Of a stretch of 64,000 nucleotides of DNA, positions 7,447 to 16,657 are shown one piece after another. How positions within the stretch are numbered: the first letter of the stretch is position 1; the number at the start of each line of letters is the position of its first letter. The notes under the pieces were generated by a model. It had not been told where the DNA came from. It was given only the letters and a program-made list of their open reading frames with translations, and searched no databases. The position numbers and the translations under genes are program-made. Source of the stretch: Thalassobacillus devorans MSP14 (lineage in GTDB: Bacteria > Bacillota > Bacilli > Bacillales > Halobacillaceae); the NCBI RefSeq assembly GCF_000496835.1, contig NZ_KI543237.1:784641-848640 (forward strand), written 5' to 3'.

Positions 7447-9744
7447 TTAAAAGGATAATTTTGTTGTTTCATCCGTTAGTACTTCCACTTCTTCTCCATT
7501 CACAAACAGTTTTACACTGGTCCCTTCCACTAAATCCAGTGCAATACCGTCGCGGGATACTTTCACTTTGATCGGCCGCCCGTGGTAATGAATATGAAAG
7601 GCATAGCTGTTCCATTGCCCGGGCAGTTTCGGGGTTAAATGCAGACCATCCGGTTTAATGCGCAGGCCGGCAAACCCGAAGACGATCGCCATCCAGGTTC
7701 CTCCCATGTTAGCCATGTGAAGCCCGTCTTTTGTATTTCCATGTGTGTTATCCAAATCCAGCCGGGCTGTACCTTCAAAATAATGATAGGCTTTATCCAT
7801 ATCTCCCAGCTTGGACGCCATCATACTGAACACACAGGAGGACAATGATGAATCATGCGTCGTAATCCGCTCATAGTAGTCATAGGAATGATGGATCGTC
7901 TCCTCATCACTGTAGTCTTCCAACAGAAAATGCGCCAGTACTGTATCTGCCTGTTTACACACTTGATAACGATACAAAGTCAAAGGGTGGTAATGCAATA
8001 ATAAAGGATAATGTTCCTTCGGTGTATTTTCAAAATCCCAAACCGCTTTGTTTAAAAAGCTGTCATCCTGCGCATTGATTTGCAGGTTTTCATCGTATGG
8101 GAGGTACATAGACTCAGCTGCTCGCTTAAAACTTTCCACTTCCTTTTCAGAAAGGTCCAGCCGCTCCCATAGCTTTTCAGCATCATTATCCTGCCAGGTT
8201 TTCATTTTTTCGTAAATACGATAAGCCCATTCCAGATTGTACTTTGCCATGGCATTAGTATAGTAATTATTATTAACAATGCAGGTATACTCATCAGGCC
8301 CGGTGACGTTGTCGATGCCAAAGGTGCCATCCTTGCGGAAATGCCCCATATCGACCCAAAGACGGGCAGTTTCCATCAGCACCTCCGCCCCATAGTCCAT
8401 CAGGAAGACGTCATCTCCGGTAGCATGGTAATACTGAACATAGCTGTAGGCAATGTCTGCACTAATATGATACTGAGCCGTTCCAGCAGGAAAATAGGAC
8501 GAGCATTCTTCCCCGTTTATCGTTCTCCATGGAAAAAGGGCTCCCTGGTTGTGCCCCATTTCTAACGCTCGTTTACGAGCGTTGTCTAAAATAGAATGGC
8601 GATAGACCAGCAACTGCTTGGCCAGCTCTGGAGCTGTCATCAAAAATACAGGAATCATATAAATTTCTGTATCCCAGAAATAATGCCCTTCATAGCCTTC
8701 CCCACTTAAACCTTTCGCCGTGATATTACTGAATTTATCTCTTCCGGCAGATTGCAGCAAATGGTAAAGGTTGAACCGGATTCCTTCCTGTAAGGACTCA
8801 TCACCATCTACTTCTACATCGCTCCGCTCCCAATATTGTTGGAGATATTTTTCTTGTGCTTCCAACAGCTGATCCTCCTGGATGCTGTCTAATTGACCTT
8901 TAATCCGTACTGCTTTCTGTCGTAAATCCCCGTTGTGACGTAAGTCGTCCACGTAAATGTTCCACTTACTGAAGACAACCGGCTTATCCTGATCGGCTTG
9001 AAATTCATACGTGAACACAATCCGTTGTTCCTCTGCTTCCTTACTTATATCCACGAGCTTATCATCAAGGCCTTTATGATAACTCAGGCAAGCCATTTCC
9101 AGTTCCGATCTCTCTGCTTTACTTTTAAGAAAAGCATTTTCATCAAAAATTTCCGACTCATTCACGTGCAGCAGCTTGGCATGTCCCGCTCCAACTCTTG
9201 GATCCCCGGGATCTACGAAGTTTTCTACTTCTCCGTCCAGCGTGGATACAATTGTGATAGTATCATTGAAGTTCAATGGAACGACCGAGACTTTAATAAA
9301 GAACAACTCACGGTGTACAAAGGACACCACGCGCTCGAAATGAATTTCCACCTCTTTCCCCAATGGAGATTTCCATTTGATCGACCTGACTGTTTTTCCT
9401 TTGTCCAGGTGAAGAACCCTTCCGTATTCCAGCACCTCCCCTTCCTGAATGGAGAAATGTTCTTTTTCTTTACCTAAATAGATATGGATGGTCTGGCCAT
9501 CAATGACATTCAACATTTTCTGCTGCGTATCCGGGAACGCGAACAATTTTTCTCCATAGGGGATGTCAATCACGTCATGAAAAGCATTCAAATAGGTACC
9601 GCGTACTGTCGGTACTGCTCTGCCATATGATTCTTCAAAATTTCCTCTTACGCCGATATAGCCATTGCCAAGAAAGAATAAGCTTTCTTCATTATTCAAA
9701 TCCAATTCTTTGATGGAATGCCGCTCAATTTTCCAACTCATCAT
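7447..9744 (-). CDS. Glycoside hydrolase family 65 phosphorylase (maltose-phosphorylase-like)
   Basis: About 765 residues, full length for the family: N-terminal beta-sandwich, helical linker, (alpha/alpha)6 catalytic barrel, C-terminal beta sheet. The catalytic general acid is the Glu of TGPDEYTC (~residue 485), matching E487 of characterised maltose phosphorylases, and the phosphate/sugar region GYEGHYFWDTEIY is intact. Such enzymes split maltose (or kojibiose, trehalose, nigerose) with phosphate to glucose and beta-glucose-1-phosphate in the cytosol; specificity is not readable here. Two adjacent ATG codons (9744 and 9741) follow GGGAGGAG at ideal spacing; the upstream in-frame ATG would overlap that site. 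The usual partners (beta-phosphoglucomutase, sugar permease) are absent. Divergent from an AraC-type regulator. Confidence 0.88.
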   Translation of the reverse strand: MMSWKIERHSIKELDLNNEESLFFLGNGYIGVRGNFEESYGRAVPTVRGTYLNAFHDVIDIPYGEKLFAFPDTQQKMLNVIDGQTIHIYLGKEKEHFSIQEGEVLEYGRVLHLDKGKTVRSIKWKSPLGKEVEIHFERVVSFVHRELFFIKVSVVPLNFNDTITIVSTLDGEVENFVDPGDPRVGAGHAKLLHVNESEIFDENAFLKSKAERSELEMACLSYHKGLDDKLVDISKEAEEQRIVFTYEFQADQDKPVVFSKWNIYVDDLRHNGDLRQKAVRIKGQLDSIQEDQLLEAQEKYLQQYWERSDVEVDGDESLQEGIRFNLYHLLQSAGRDKFSNITAKGLSGEGYEGHYFWDTEIYMIPVFLMTAPELAKQLLVYRHSILDNARKRALEMGHNQGALFPWRTINGEECSSYFPAGTAQYHISADIAYSYVQYYHATGDDVFLMDYGAEVLMETARLWVDMGHFRKDGTFGIDNVTGPDEYTCIVNNNYYTNAMAKYNLEWAYRIYEKMKTWQDNDAEKLWERLDLSEKEVESFKRAAESMYLPYDENLQINAQDDSFLNKAVWDFENTPKEHYPLLLHYHPLTLYRYQVCKQADTVLAHFLLEDYSDEETIHHSYDYYERITTHDSSLSSCVFSMMASKLGDMDKAYHYFEGTARLDLDNTHGNTKDGLHMANMGGTWMAIVFGFAGLRIKPDGLHLTPKLPGQWNSYAFHIHYHGRPIKVKVSRDGIALDLVEGTSVKLFVNGEEVEVLTDETTKLSF

Positions 9745-9860
9745 TATTCTCCTCCCTGCTTTCATAGTGGCAGTCTAACGAGTTCGTTCCCATTTGCTCC
9801 AAATCTATTTTTTCCCGTTATACTGTATGGACAAACACCCTTCATTTCAAATATAACCGC

Positions 9861-9889
9861 TTTAATTTTTTAGTGAAATCGCTTACAAT
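9861..9889 (+). promoter_or_regulatory. Possible promoter of the AraC-type gene
   Basis: TTTAAT (9861-9866), 17 bp, TACAAT (9884-9889). The predicted start (~9896) favours translation from the ATG at 9929 over the GTG at 9902. Confidence 0.4.
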
Positions 9890-9928
9890 AGTGATTAAAT
9901 CGTGCATTTTACATACTTAGGGGGCCTC

Positions 9929-10684
9929 ATGATGTTGACAATCAAGCAAACGATGATCGACCAGTTTATGAGCATGCGAATACATAATAAGAAATCCCAC
10001 CACCCTCACCCATCTTATCTGCTGGAACAGCAATTATTGGAAGCTATCACAAGAAAAGATATGGACCGGGCAAGCCTGTTACTTAACCATATCAATCAAA
10101 TATCTCGTGTACCATACGCGAGACGCAAACTGCGAACACTAAAAAATTCAATGATCAGTTTATGTACATTATTCACCCGTTCAGCCATAAAGGGCGGAGT
10201 TAACCCGGAAACGGCATTCCAGCTAAATGAAAGATACTTGCAGAAGATTGAAGACCTTACCACTGCTCAAGCGATCCGTCAGCTTGAGCATACGATGCTG
10301 GAGGAGTTTATCCAGGCCGTAGAAAAGTCAGATGAACTCCCTTACAGTCCGGTCATCAATAAAGCGATCACGTATCTGCATGAACATATCCTATCTGACT
10401 TGACATTAGAAGATATTGCGCAGGCGTGTTACGTCAGCCCCAGTTACTTGTCCCATCTATTCAAAAAAGAGGTTGGGCTGTCCATTATCCAGTTCATCAA
10501 TGAGAAAAGAGTCGAGGAATCAAAATATTTTTTGCTGCACACGTCCACTTCTATTGCTGACATCGCCCGTTTATTTCAATTTTGCAACCAAAGTTACTAT
10601 ACCTCTGTGTTTAAAAAATATGTGCAACAAACTCCTAAACAATACAGGGAGGCAATAGGTGCTCCTCCCCTGAAGGAGTGTTAG
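9929..10684 (+). CDS. AraC-family transcriptional regulator
   Basis: About 251 residues. The C-terminal ~100 residues form the two-helix-turn-helix AraC domain (LTLEDIAQACYVSPSYLSHL and SIADIARLFQFCNQSYYTSVFKKYVQQTPKQYR). The ~150-residue N-terminal part is the helical domain seen in some Bacillaceae AraC regulators (LLEAITRKDMDRASLLLNHI); it has no cupin. The start is chosen at ATG 9929 (or the adjacent 9932) because AGGGGG ends 4-7 nt upstream; the GTG at 9902 has no site. It is divergent from the GH65 gene and 38 bp upstream of the kinase-like gene, so it may control either, which is inference. Confidence 0.85.
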   Translation: MMLTIKQTMIDQFMSMRIHNKKSHHPHPSYLLEQQLLEAITRKDMDRASLLLNHINQISRVPYARRKLRTLKNSMISLCTLFTRSAIKGGVNPETAFQLNERYLQKIEDLTTAQAIRQLEHTMLEEFIQAVEKSDELPYSPVINKAITYLHEHILSDLTLEDIAQACYVSPSYLSHLFKKEVGLSIIQFINEKRVEESKYFLLHTSTSIADIARLFQFCNQSYYTSVFKKYVQQTPKQYREAIGAPPLKEC

Positions 10685-10722
10685 CATGAAGTACGGGGTA
10701 TACGTATGTTGGAGGGATGTTG

Positions 10723-11592
10723 ATGAACCATACAATTCAAAACGCCTTGCACAACCTTGGAGACCACTCTCCTGTAGAGGCGATTCGTCAGGTGGCAGGT
10801 GGAGATATCAATGAAGCTTATCACATTACTACCCGGGAGAATAGCTACTTTATCAAAACTAATGAAGGCATTCCCACACACTTCTTCGAGGTGGAAGCCA
10901 AGGGCTTGGAATTGATTCGGAATACCAATACGATACGAGTCCCATACGTCTACTATTTTGACAGACCGGAAAATGGAACGGCCGGAGCAATCGTAATGGA
11001 GTGGATCAGCGGGGCGCCTCAGAACGATACACCCGCACGTCTCGGAAGAAAGTTGGGAGCCATGCACCAGGTTGAAAATGAACGTTATGGTCTAAAAGGT
11101 GAATCGTTTGTCGGCACACTTGCCCAGCCTAATGGGTGGTTCGGAGACTGGTTAAGTTATTATCAGAAACAAAGACTGCTTCCACAGCTCGAGTTAGCAG
11201 CCAGACAAGGATTGATGAACCATGAGCGCAGAAGTAAAATGGAGCAATTAATAGCCCAACTGGATGAATGGATACCAAAGCATCCAGGTGCTTCTTTGCT
11301 TCATGGTGACCTTTGGGGAGGGAACTGGATGGCAGGTCCGGACGGAGAGCCTTGTTTGATCGACCCTTCTGTCGTTTATGGAGACCGTTCATTTGAACTT
11401 GCCTTCACCGAACTGTTTGGAGGATTTCCAAAGCAATTTTATGAAGCCTATGAAGACATTCACCCATTTCCGCCCCACTATCACGATACCAAAGCGATCT
11501 ACCAGTTATTTTACCTGCTCGTTCACTTGAATCTGTTCGGAGAAAGCTACGGCAGGCCTGTGGACCGGATTCTCACTGCCTATATCGGCTAA
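10723..11592 (+). CDS. Fructosamine-kinase-family protein
   Basis: 289 residues with the FN3K / APH-like kinase fold. The N-lobe reads VAGGDINEAYHI and YFIKTNEG; the catalytic loop is HGDLWGGN (D196, N201) and the Mg-binding LIDPSVVYGDR follows (D214). The family phosphorylates ketoamines made by glycation of proteins or free amines, leading to deglycation. ATG 10723 is preferred: GGAGGG (10711-10716) abuts the earlier ATG at 10717 and is 6 nt from this one. Likely co-transcribed with the AraC gene (38-bp gap, no terminator between). Confidence 0.85.
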   Translation: MNHTIQNALHNLGDHSPVEAIRQVAGGDINEAYHITTRENSYFIKTNEGIPTHFFEVEAKGLELIRNTNTIRVPYVYYFDRPENGTAGAIVMEWISGAPQNDTPARLGRKLGAMHQVENERYGLKGESFVGTLAQPNGWFGDWLSYYQKQRLLPQLELAARQGLMNHERRSKMEQLIAQLDEWIPKHPGASLLHGDLWGGNWMAGPDGEPCLIDPSVVYGDRSFELAFTELFGGFPKQFYEAYEDIHPFPPHYHDTKAIYQLFYLLVHLNLFGESYGRPVDRILTAYIG

Positions 11593-11606
11593 TGCTTTTC
11601 ACAACG

Positions 11607-11640
11607 ATGCTCCCCCTTGTGGGAAGATTACGCATCATTT
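11607..11640 (+). terminator. Weak terminator-like hairpin
   Basis: GATGC/GCATC outer and TCCC/GGGA inner pairing followed by ATTTTC. Imperfect. Confidence 0.35.
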
Positions 11641-11671
11641 TCGGATTCTGAATCTTTTCAAAAAATTACTA

Positions 11672-11700
11672 TTGGCAATTCATACATTTTGTATTAAAAT
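11672..11700 (+). promoter_or_regulatory. Sigma-A-type promoter of the yjiH-like gene
   Basis: TTGGCA (11672-11677), 17 bp, TAAAAT (11695-11700), about 50 nt before the start codon. Confidence 0.65.
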
Positions 11701-11756
11701 TAATTTTGCTGTATTTTTATGAATATCCTTTATATCACATTATAGGAGTGTACCCC

Positions 11757-13115
11757 ATGAATAATTATCGTATAGCCGATCATTTAAAATTTATTATTCC
11801 ATCCTTAATTGGTATCATCCTGTTTATGGTACCTTTTGCCGATACAACCGAAGATGGTCAGGAAATCATCACTATTCCGATTGCTATTTTATCGGGATGG
11901 GTAGAAACAGCGCTTGCTGATCAGTTATCGTTTATCATGATGTTGATTATATCCATTACTGCAATCGGATCGATTGTTATCCGATTGACGGGACCTGCCT
12001 TACTCGACCAATTCCCGTTTTTCCAATCCTTATTCTATGTATCACCGGTATGGCTGATTACGAGAATTCTCGGTATGATTTTCGCCATCATGGTCTATTA
12101 TCAAATTGGGCCAGAAGCAATCATCTCTGAGAACACCGGTGGACTGCTGCTGGACTCTTTACTGCATGTTTTGTTTGCAGTCTTCTTATTCGCCGGTCTA
12201 TTTTTACCGTTATTACTTAACTATGGACTATTAGAACTGGTAGGTGTGTTATTGACAAAAATTATGCGTCCGCTGTTCACGCTGCCAGGACGTTCTTCCA
12301 TCGATTCTATTGCCTCCTGGCTGGGAGACGGAACCATCGGTGTGTTATTGACAAGTAAACAGTATGAAGAAGGATACTATTCCAAGCGGGAGGCTGCCGT
12401 TATTGGTACTACCTTCTCTGTGGTATCCATCACCTTCAGTCTTGTAGTCATCAGTGAAGTCGGTCTGGCGCATATGTTCGTACCGTTCTACTTGACCGTA
12501 GGGTTTTCCGGCTTTGTAGCTGCCCTTATTATGCCGCGGATTCCGCCACTTTCGCGTAAAGCAAGGACCTATGTAACCGAAGAATCCGAAGACGTCGAGG
12601 AAAAAATTCCAGAAGAACATAATGTGTTCAGTTACGCATACCAGCAGGCCGTCGAACGCGGCAGCAAAGAAACCAGTGTGAAAAAGTTCTTTAAGCAAGG
12701 TGCGCAGAACATCCTGGATATGTGGATGGGGGTAGCACCGATCGTCATGGCGTTAGGAACGATTGCCCTTGTGATTGCTGAATTCACACCATTTTTCACA
12801 TGGCTCGGTTATCCGTTCATTCCATTATTGGAATTAATGCAGGTTCCATATGCAGCGGAAGCATCAGAAACGATTCTCGTCGGTTTTGCAGACATGTTCT
12901 TGCCTGCCATTATTGGGGCATCCATTGAAAGTGAAATGACCCGTTTCATTATTGCTACGCTGTCGGTCACTCAGTTGATCTATATGTCTGAAGTCGGCGG
13001 CTTGTTGCTCGGCTCTAAAATCCCCGTCAACATGAAGGATCTCTTTATTATCTTCCTGCTTCGTACAATAATTACATTACCGATCATTGTACTTGTAGCT
13101 CACTTTATATTTTAA
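11757..13115 (+). CDS. YjiH-family membrane protein with Gate domains
   Basis: 452 residues, strongly hydrophobic with about ten membrane segments. Two nucleoside-recognition (Gate) regions are separated by a charged cytoplasmic loop (TEESEDVEEKIPEEHN, ~residues 278-293). YjiH proteins are uncharacterised transporters related to nucleoside transporters and spore maturation proteins SpmA/B; the substrate is unknown. Start ATG 11757 follows TAGGAGTG; the longer frame from 11706 has no site. Single gene with its own promoter. Confidence 0.8.
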   Translation: MNNYRIADHLKFIIPSLIGIILFMVPFADTTEDGQEIITIPIAILSGWVETALADQLSFIMMLIISITAIGSIVIRLTGPALLDQFPFFQSLFYVSPVWLITRILGMIFAIMVYYQIGPEAIISENTGGLLLDSLLHVLFAVFLFAGLFLPLLLNYGLLELVGVLLTKIMRPLFTLPGRSSIDSIASWLGDGTIGVLLTSKQYEEGYYSKREAAVIGTTFSVVSITFSLVVISEVGLAHMFVPFYLTVGFSGFVAALIMPRIPPLSRKARTYVTEESEDVEEKIPEEHNVFSYAYQQAVERGSKETSVKKFFKQGAQNILDMWMGVAPIVMALGTIALVIAEFTPFFTWLGYPFIPLLELMQVPYAAEASETILVGFADMFLPAIIGASIESEMTRFIIATLSVTQLIYMSEVGGLLLGSKIPVNMKDLFIIFLLRTIITLPIIVLVAHFIF

Positions 13116-13126
13116 AAAGAAAAATA

Positions 13127-13166
13127 TACCCCGGAGCCTCCAGATATTGGAGGGCTCCGGGGTATT
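13127..13166. terminator. Terminator between yjiH-like and DJ-1 genes
   Basis: A very stable hairpin (CCCCGGAGCC stem plus CCA/TGG). The minus-strand side is followed by ATATTTTTC, so it mainly ends the DJ-1 gene; it can stop both convergent transcripts. Confidence 0.85.
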
Positions 13167-13179
13167 GTTATTGGATAGA

Positions 13180-13845
13180 TTATTTATTCATTTCATCGAC
13201 AAAGGCACGGCCGGCACTTAAGCTGGATTGCGGGTTTTGTCCTGTAATGAAGTTACCATCTATTTGAATATGATCTTCCCAGTTATCTTTAGTAATGAAT
13301 TCTGCACCTTCTTCACGAAGCTTACTTTCCAACAGAAATGGCATTAGCCCATCAAGTCCTGTATCGCGTTCTTCTGCGTCAGTAAAACCTGTGATTTTTT
13401 TGCCTTTCACAATAGAATCTCCATTGCTGTCTTTGACGCCGACAAACCCAGCTGGCCCATGACATACCGCCCCGATCAATTTATCGTTATCGGCAAAGTG
13501 CTGCAATGCGTTCTGCAACGTTTTATTATCAGGTAAATCAAACATGGTCCCATGTCCCCCAGGAAGAAATACTCCGTCGTAGTTCTCAGGCGTAATGTCA
13601 TCCAATTTAACTGTACTGTTCAGGGGATCCATTACACTGTCATCCCACTCATCCGGCAGCTCGTTGGAATAGCTGTTCGGATCAATATGAATCTTTCCTC
13701 CTCGAGGACTTGCAGTTGTCACCTCATACCCGGCTTGAGTAAATTCCATGTAAGGCTCTACAAATTCAGAAAGCCAAAGTCCTGTTTCATGCTCTTCATC
13801 AATTTTTTGAGTGCTCGTTACGATCATTAATACTTTCTTAGCCAT
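13180..13845 (-). CDS. DJ-1/PfpI-family protein (class I amidotransferase-like)
   Basis: 221 residues. The nucleophile elbow reads GAVCHGPAG (C128, H129) and the acidic partner E27 lies in WLSEF, as in the HchA/YDR533C branch. Members act as glyoxalase III, chaperone or deglycase; which applies cannot be told. ATG start with AGGAGGAG 13 nt upstream (slightly long). An inverted repeat TAACC-GTTT-GGTTA sits 77 bp upstream. Confidence 0.85.
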   Translation of the reverse strand: MAKKVLMIVTSTQKIDEEHETGLWLSEFVEPYMEFTQAGYEVTTASPRGGKIHIDPNSYSNELPDEWDDSVMDPLNSTVKLDDITPENYDGVFLPGGHGTMFDLPDNKTLQNALQHFADNDKLIGAVCHGPAGFVGVKDSNGDSIVKGKKITGFTDAEERDTGLDGLMPFLLESKLREEGAEFITKDNWEDHIQIDGNFITGQNPQSSLSAGRAFVDEMNK

Positions 13846-13921
13846 GGCGTCGCCATCTCCTCCTTTAATGTTGAATCTCTCTCTACTTACTATTTCACAT
13901 TTCCTGTTATTTCAAACAAAG

Positions 13922-13935
13922 TAACCGTTTGGTTA
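13922..13935. promoter_or_regulatory. Operator-like inverted repeat upstream of the DJ-1 gene
   Basis: TAACC-GTTT-GGTTA, a perfect 5-bp arm palindrome of the size bound by TetR-type repressors. On the minus strand it is followed by TTGAAA, 17 bp and TAGTAA, a weak promoter. Confidence 0.4.
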
Positions 13936-13971
13936 AATAAAACAGCTGTTCTAATGCGGATAGAAAATAAG

Positions 13972-14013
13972 AAAGCCGTATCCATCCAGGGAAGCCTGGA
14001 AGATACGGCTTTG
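13972..14013 (-). terminator. Terminator of the acyltransferase gene
   Basis: AAAGCCGTATC and GATACGGCTTT pair with an inner CCAGG/CCTGG, followed on the minus strand by CTTATTTT. Confidence 0.85.
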
Positions 14014-14023
14014 TTTCAGCAAT

Positions 14024-15013
14024 TTATGAGGTTTGCTGCCTTTTTCTTACTAAAGGAAGCTTTCCTTCAATGAAGGGCTTTGCCACTGTCAATGCTGGTT
14101 TGCTTGATAGCAATAATACGATCAGCATCGATAATACTGCTAAACCTACGACATCCATGATGTTATCCACCTTGAACGCATCGATTTGCCTGAAGAACTG
14201 GATGAAGAAACCATGGAGTAAATACACATACAATGTCCTCTGCCCCAGGCTGGTAATTCTCATCTCTCTTCGGGGCATCCAGGCCATGACACTGACAATC
14301 ATCAGACCCGCCAGGATATAAATACTCAAACGTATTAATCCACCCGCATCTGCAAGCTCCAACACTTCGTATGACTTGGACCCTAACAGCCAGCCTGAGT
14401 TGATTTCAGGCAGGAAGAATAGCAGCCCGGCGACTATGCCCATCACAGCTAATGAAGTAATCCTTACAGGCATGGTACGCCATTTTGCGATGTTTTCTTT
14501 CGTCAGCCAGTAGCCTGCCAGGAAGAAGGGGAAAAACACAAACGTCCTCGATAGACTATAGGCATGACCAATTGTATCAAAGTATCCGACCAGTATGCCT
14601 ATCGCAATTGTAATTGCCATCCCGGTAAGTGGTGGAATTCTGCTGAACAATTGCAGCAGCAGGTGCCAGCAGAACATACTGACTAAGAACCATAATGACC
14701 AATGCGGGTAGAACAGCCCGCTCGCCCAGCCTTCTTTTCCAATAAAAAAGAAATATCCTGTATAAATCGTTTGGAACATCAAATAAGGAAAAAGTAACTT
14801 TTTAGCTAATTTAGCAATGTATCCCTTGTTCCCTGCACCTTTTGCGAAAAATCCAGCCAGTAATATAAAAGCTGGCATATGGAAGGTGTAGATCCACATA
14901 TACAACGTATACATCGGTTTTGATCCATCCGTAAACGGTTGAATCATATGACCGAACACAACAAGTAATATCAAAATTACTTTCGCATTATCAAACAATG
15001 CATCGCGTTTCAT
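14024..15013 (-). CDS. Membrane acyltransferase, acyltransferase-3 family
   Basis: 329 residues with about ten membrane segments. The N-terminus FDNAKVILILLVVFGHMIQP contains the conserved His of family-3 acyltransferases (H22), followed by FHMPAFILLAGFF. The family transfers acetyl or other acyl groups to sugars or polymers of the cell surface (fucose 4-O-acetylase-like). The acceptor is unknown and no polysaccharide genes are adjacent. ATG start with an AAGGA 13 nt upstream. Confidence 0.85.
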   Translation of the reverse strand: MKRDALFDNAKVILILLVVFGHMIQPFTDGSKPMYTLYMWIYTFHMPAFILLAGFFAKGAGNKGYIAKLAKKLLFPYLMFQTIYTGYFFFIGKEGWASGLFYPHWSLWFLVSMFCWHLLLQLFSRIPPLTGMAITIAIGILVGYFDTIGHAYSLSRTFVFFPFFLAGYWLTKENIAKWRTMPVRITSLAVMGIVAGLLFFLPEINSGWLLGSKSYEVLELADAGGLIRLSIYILAGLMIVSVMAWMPRREMRITSLGQRTLYVYLLHGFFIQFFRQIDAFKVDNIMDVVGLAVLSMLIVLLLSSKPALTVAKPFIEGKLPLVRKRQQTS

Positions 15014-15186
15014 ATGCCTCAGTCCTTTTTATTTTAAAATCTTCTTCAAATTATTCACCGTTTGTGCTTTTTTAAACAGGTGATCATGTTTCATTTTATA
15101 TGTAAATCCCTGATCATAGGGCAATTTCAAAGAGATGTTATCGAATTTTAAGTGGGGTGACAAACTTCGTAACCAGTCTGTAACAG

Positions 15187-15312
15187 ACCAGAACAAAAGC
15201 GCAAGCGCCTTGCTCACCCCCGACAAGCTTAAGTCAAGCCTCGCCGTGACGTTTTTTTGTCACAGAGAGGATTGACTTAAGACCTCGAGGGGGTAGGCGC
15301 TGGAGCTGGATG
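15187..15312 (+). repeat. Hairpin repeat family B, full copy 1
   Basis: Starts AAAGCGCAAGCGCC and ends GGCGCTGGAGCT. Nested complementary arms: GCGCC/GGCGC, CACCCCC/GGGGGT, CTTAAGTCAA/TTGACTTAAG, CGTGAC/GTCAC around a T7 loop. It fills most of the ~400-bp gap between the acyltransferase and aminopeptidase genes; the rest holds only a terminator. Translations through it are not credible genes. Confidence 0.8.
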
Positions 15313-15369
15313 CGGCCCACAACAAAATGTTATCCACAACCATTATTTTTTATAATTTCTAGACCATGA

Positions 15370-15399
15370 GAAAAAGCAGCTGAACATATCAGCTGCTTA
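15370..15399 (-). terminator. Terminator of the first M29 aminopeptidase gene
   Basis: A perfect AAGCAGCTGA/TCAGCTGCTT stem followed by TTTTTC on the minus strand. Confidence 0.9.
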
Positions 15400-15415
15400 C
15401 GATACCTGCGTTAAA

Positions 15416-16657
15416 TTATTTAAAATCGATTGCCCAGGAACCATCGATAAACAGGGGTTCGGTAGTACCATCAGCCAGCTCGCCTTGAATTTGTAAATCT
15501 TCCGAACCCATCATGAAGTCAACGTGGACCAGGCTGTCATTGACCCCATTTTTATCCATTTCTTCTTTGCTCATATTCGAGCCACCTTCGATGTTCGTCG
15601 GATAAGCTTTGCCTAAAGCTAAATGACAGGAAGCATTCTCGTCATACAAGGTATTGAAGAAAATATGGCCGGACTTCGAGATTGGCGACTCATGGGGTAC
15701 CAGGGCGACCTCACCCAACCGCTTAGCTGCTTCATCTGTTTCTAGCAGGTGTCTCAAGGTATCCTCACCTGCTTCCGCTTTATAATCCACTACTTTGCCA
15801 TTTTCAAATATAAGCGTGAAATCTTCGATTAAGCTGCCACCATGATTCAATGGTTTGGTACTGGTCACCTTGCCGTTGACCCCATATTTATGCGGCATCG
15901 TGAACACTTCTTCCGTAGGAATATTGGGATTGAATTCGATGCCATCATTTGTTTTGGTAGAACCGCCATGCCAGATGTGTCCCTCTGGAAGATCAACCGT
16001 CAAATCCGTACCAGGTGCTTTATAGTGAAGCTTGCGATATTGCTTTTTATTTAGAAATTCTCGTGCCTGACGTAATGTTTCGTTATGCTTATTCCAGGCT
16101 TCTACCGGATCATCCTGGTCGACACGGGTGATCTTGAAAATCTGGTCCCATAATTTATCAACCGCCATTTTTTCCGGGCGGTTCGGGAATACTTTTTTCG
16201 CCCATGCCACTTGAGGAAAGGCAATGATGTTCCAGGAAACCTTATCATTCATGACATAGTCGCGGTAAGTGGTCAGTGCCTGAGCACTGGCTTTATTAGT
16301 AGCCGCGATCCGCTCGGAATCCACATCTTTCATCAAATCCGGGTCAGGACCGTAAATGGTCAATAAAGAATAGCCATCTTTGACCATTTCCTCTAAACCT
16401 TCTGCTTTCCACTTTGGAAAGTTGGTCAGTACATCCATGGGGGCGTTTTTTAATTTCATGTACGAAAGCATTTCGTCATTCCATTCTACATGAACATTTT
16501 TCGCACCTTTACCATAAGCTTTCGCAGCGATGATCCGTACAAGATCGGAAGCTTCCAATGGCGCATTTATAATCAAGCCTTGTCCCTTTTGTAAGTTGAC
16601 GCCCTTAGTAAGGGCTAAATCTGCATATTTTTCAAGGTTCTTCTGATTGTTTTTCAT
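15416..16657 (-). CDS. M29-family aminopeptidase (AmpS-like), paralogue 1
   Basis: 413 residues, normal for thermophilic aminopeptidase T / AmpS. Likely metal ligands are visible in TEEVFTMPHKYG, LGEVALVP, NTLYDENASCHLALG and HVDFMMGS. It removes N-terminal residues from peptides in the cytosol using two divalent metals. The frame extends 15 nt further, but that ATG is part of the ribosome binding site GGAGGT; the ATG at 16657 is 7 nt past it. A close paralogue of the same length lies at 53468-54709 and most of the protein can be aligned by eye. Confidence 0.9.
   Translation of the reverse strand: MKNNQKNLEKYADLALTKGVNLQKGQGLIINAPLEASDLVRIIAAKAYGKGAKNVHVEWNDEMLSYMKLKNAPMDVLTNFPKWKAEGLEEMVKDGYSLLTIYGPDPDLMKDVDSERIAATNKASAQALTTYRDYVMNDKVSWNIIAFPQVAWAKKVFPNRPEKMAVDKLWDQIFKITRVDQDDPVEAWNKHNETLRQAREFLNKKQYRKLHYKAPGTDLTVDLPEGHIWHGGSTKTNDGIEFNPNIPTEEVFTMPHKYGVNGKVTSTKPLNHGGSLIEDFTLIFENGKVVDYKAEAGEDTLRHLLETDEAAKRLGEVALVPHESPISKSGHIFFNTLYDENASCHLALGKAYPTNIEGGSNMSKEEMDKNGVNDSLVHVDFMMGSEDLQIQGELADGTTEPLFIDGSWAIDFK

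Noticed and set aside
15029-15226. 65-codon minus-strand frame downstream of the first M29 gene
   Set aside because: Largely inside hairpin repeat B with no SD and no family features.
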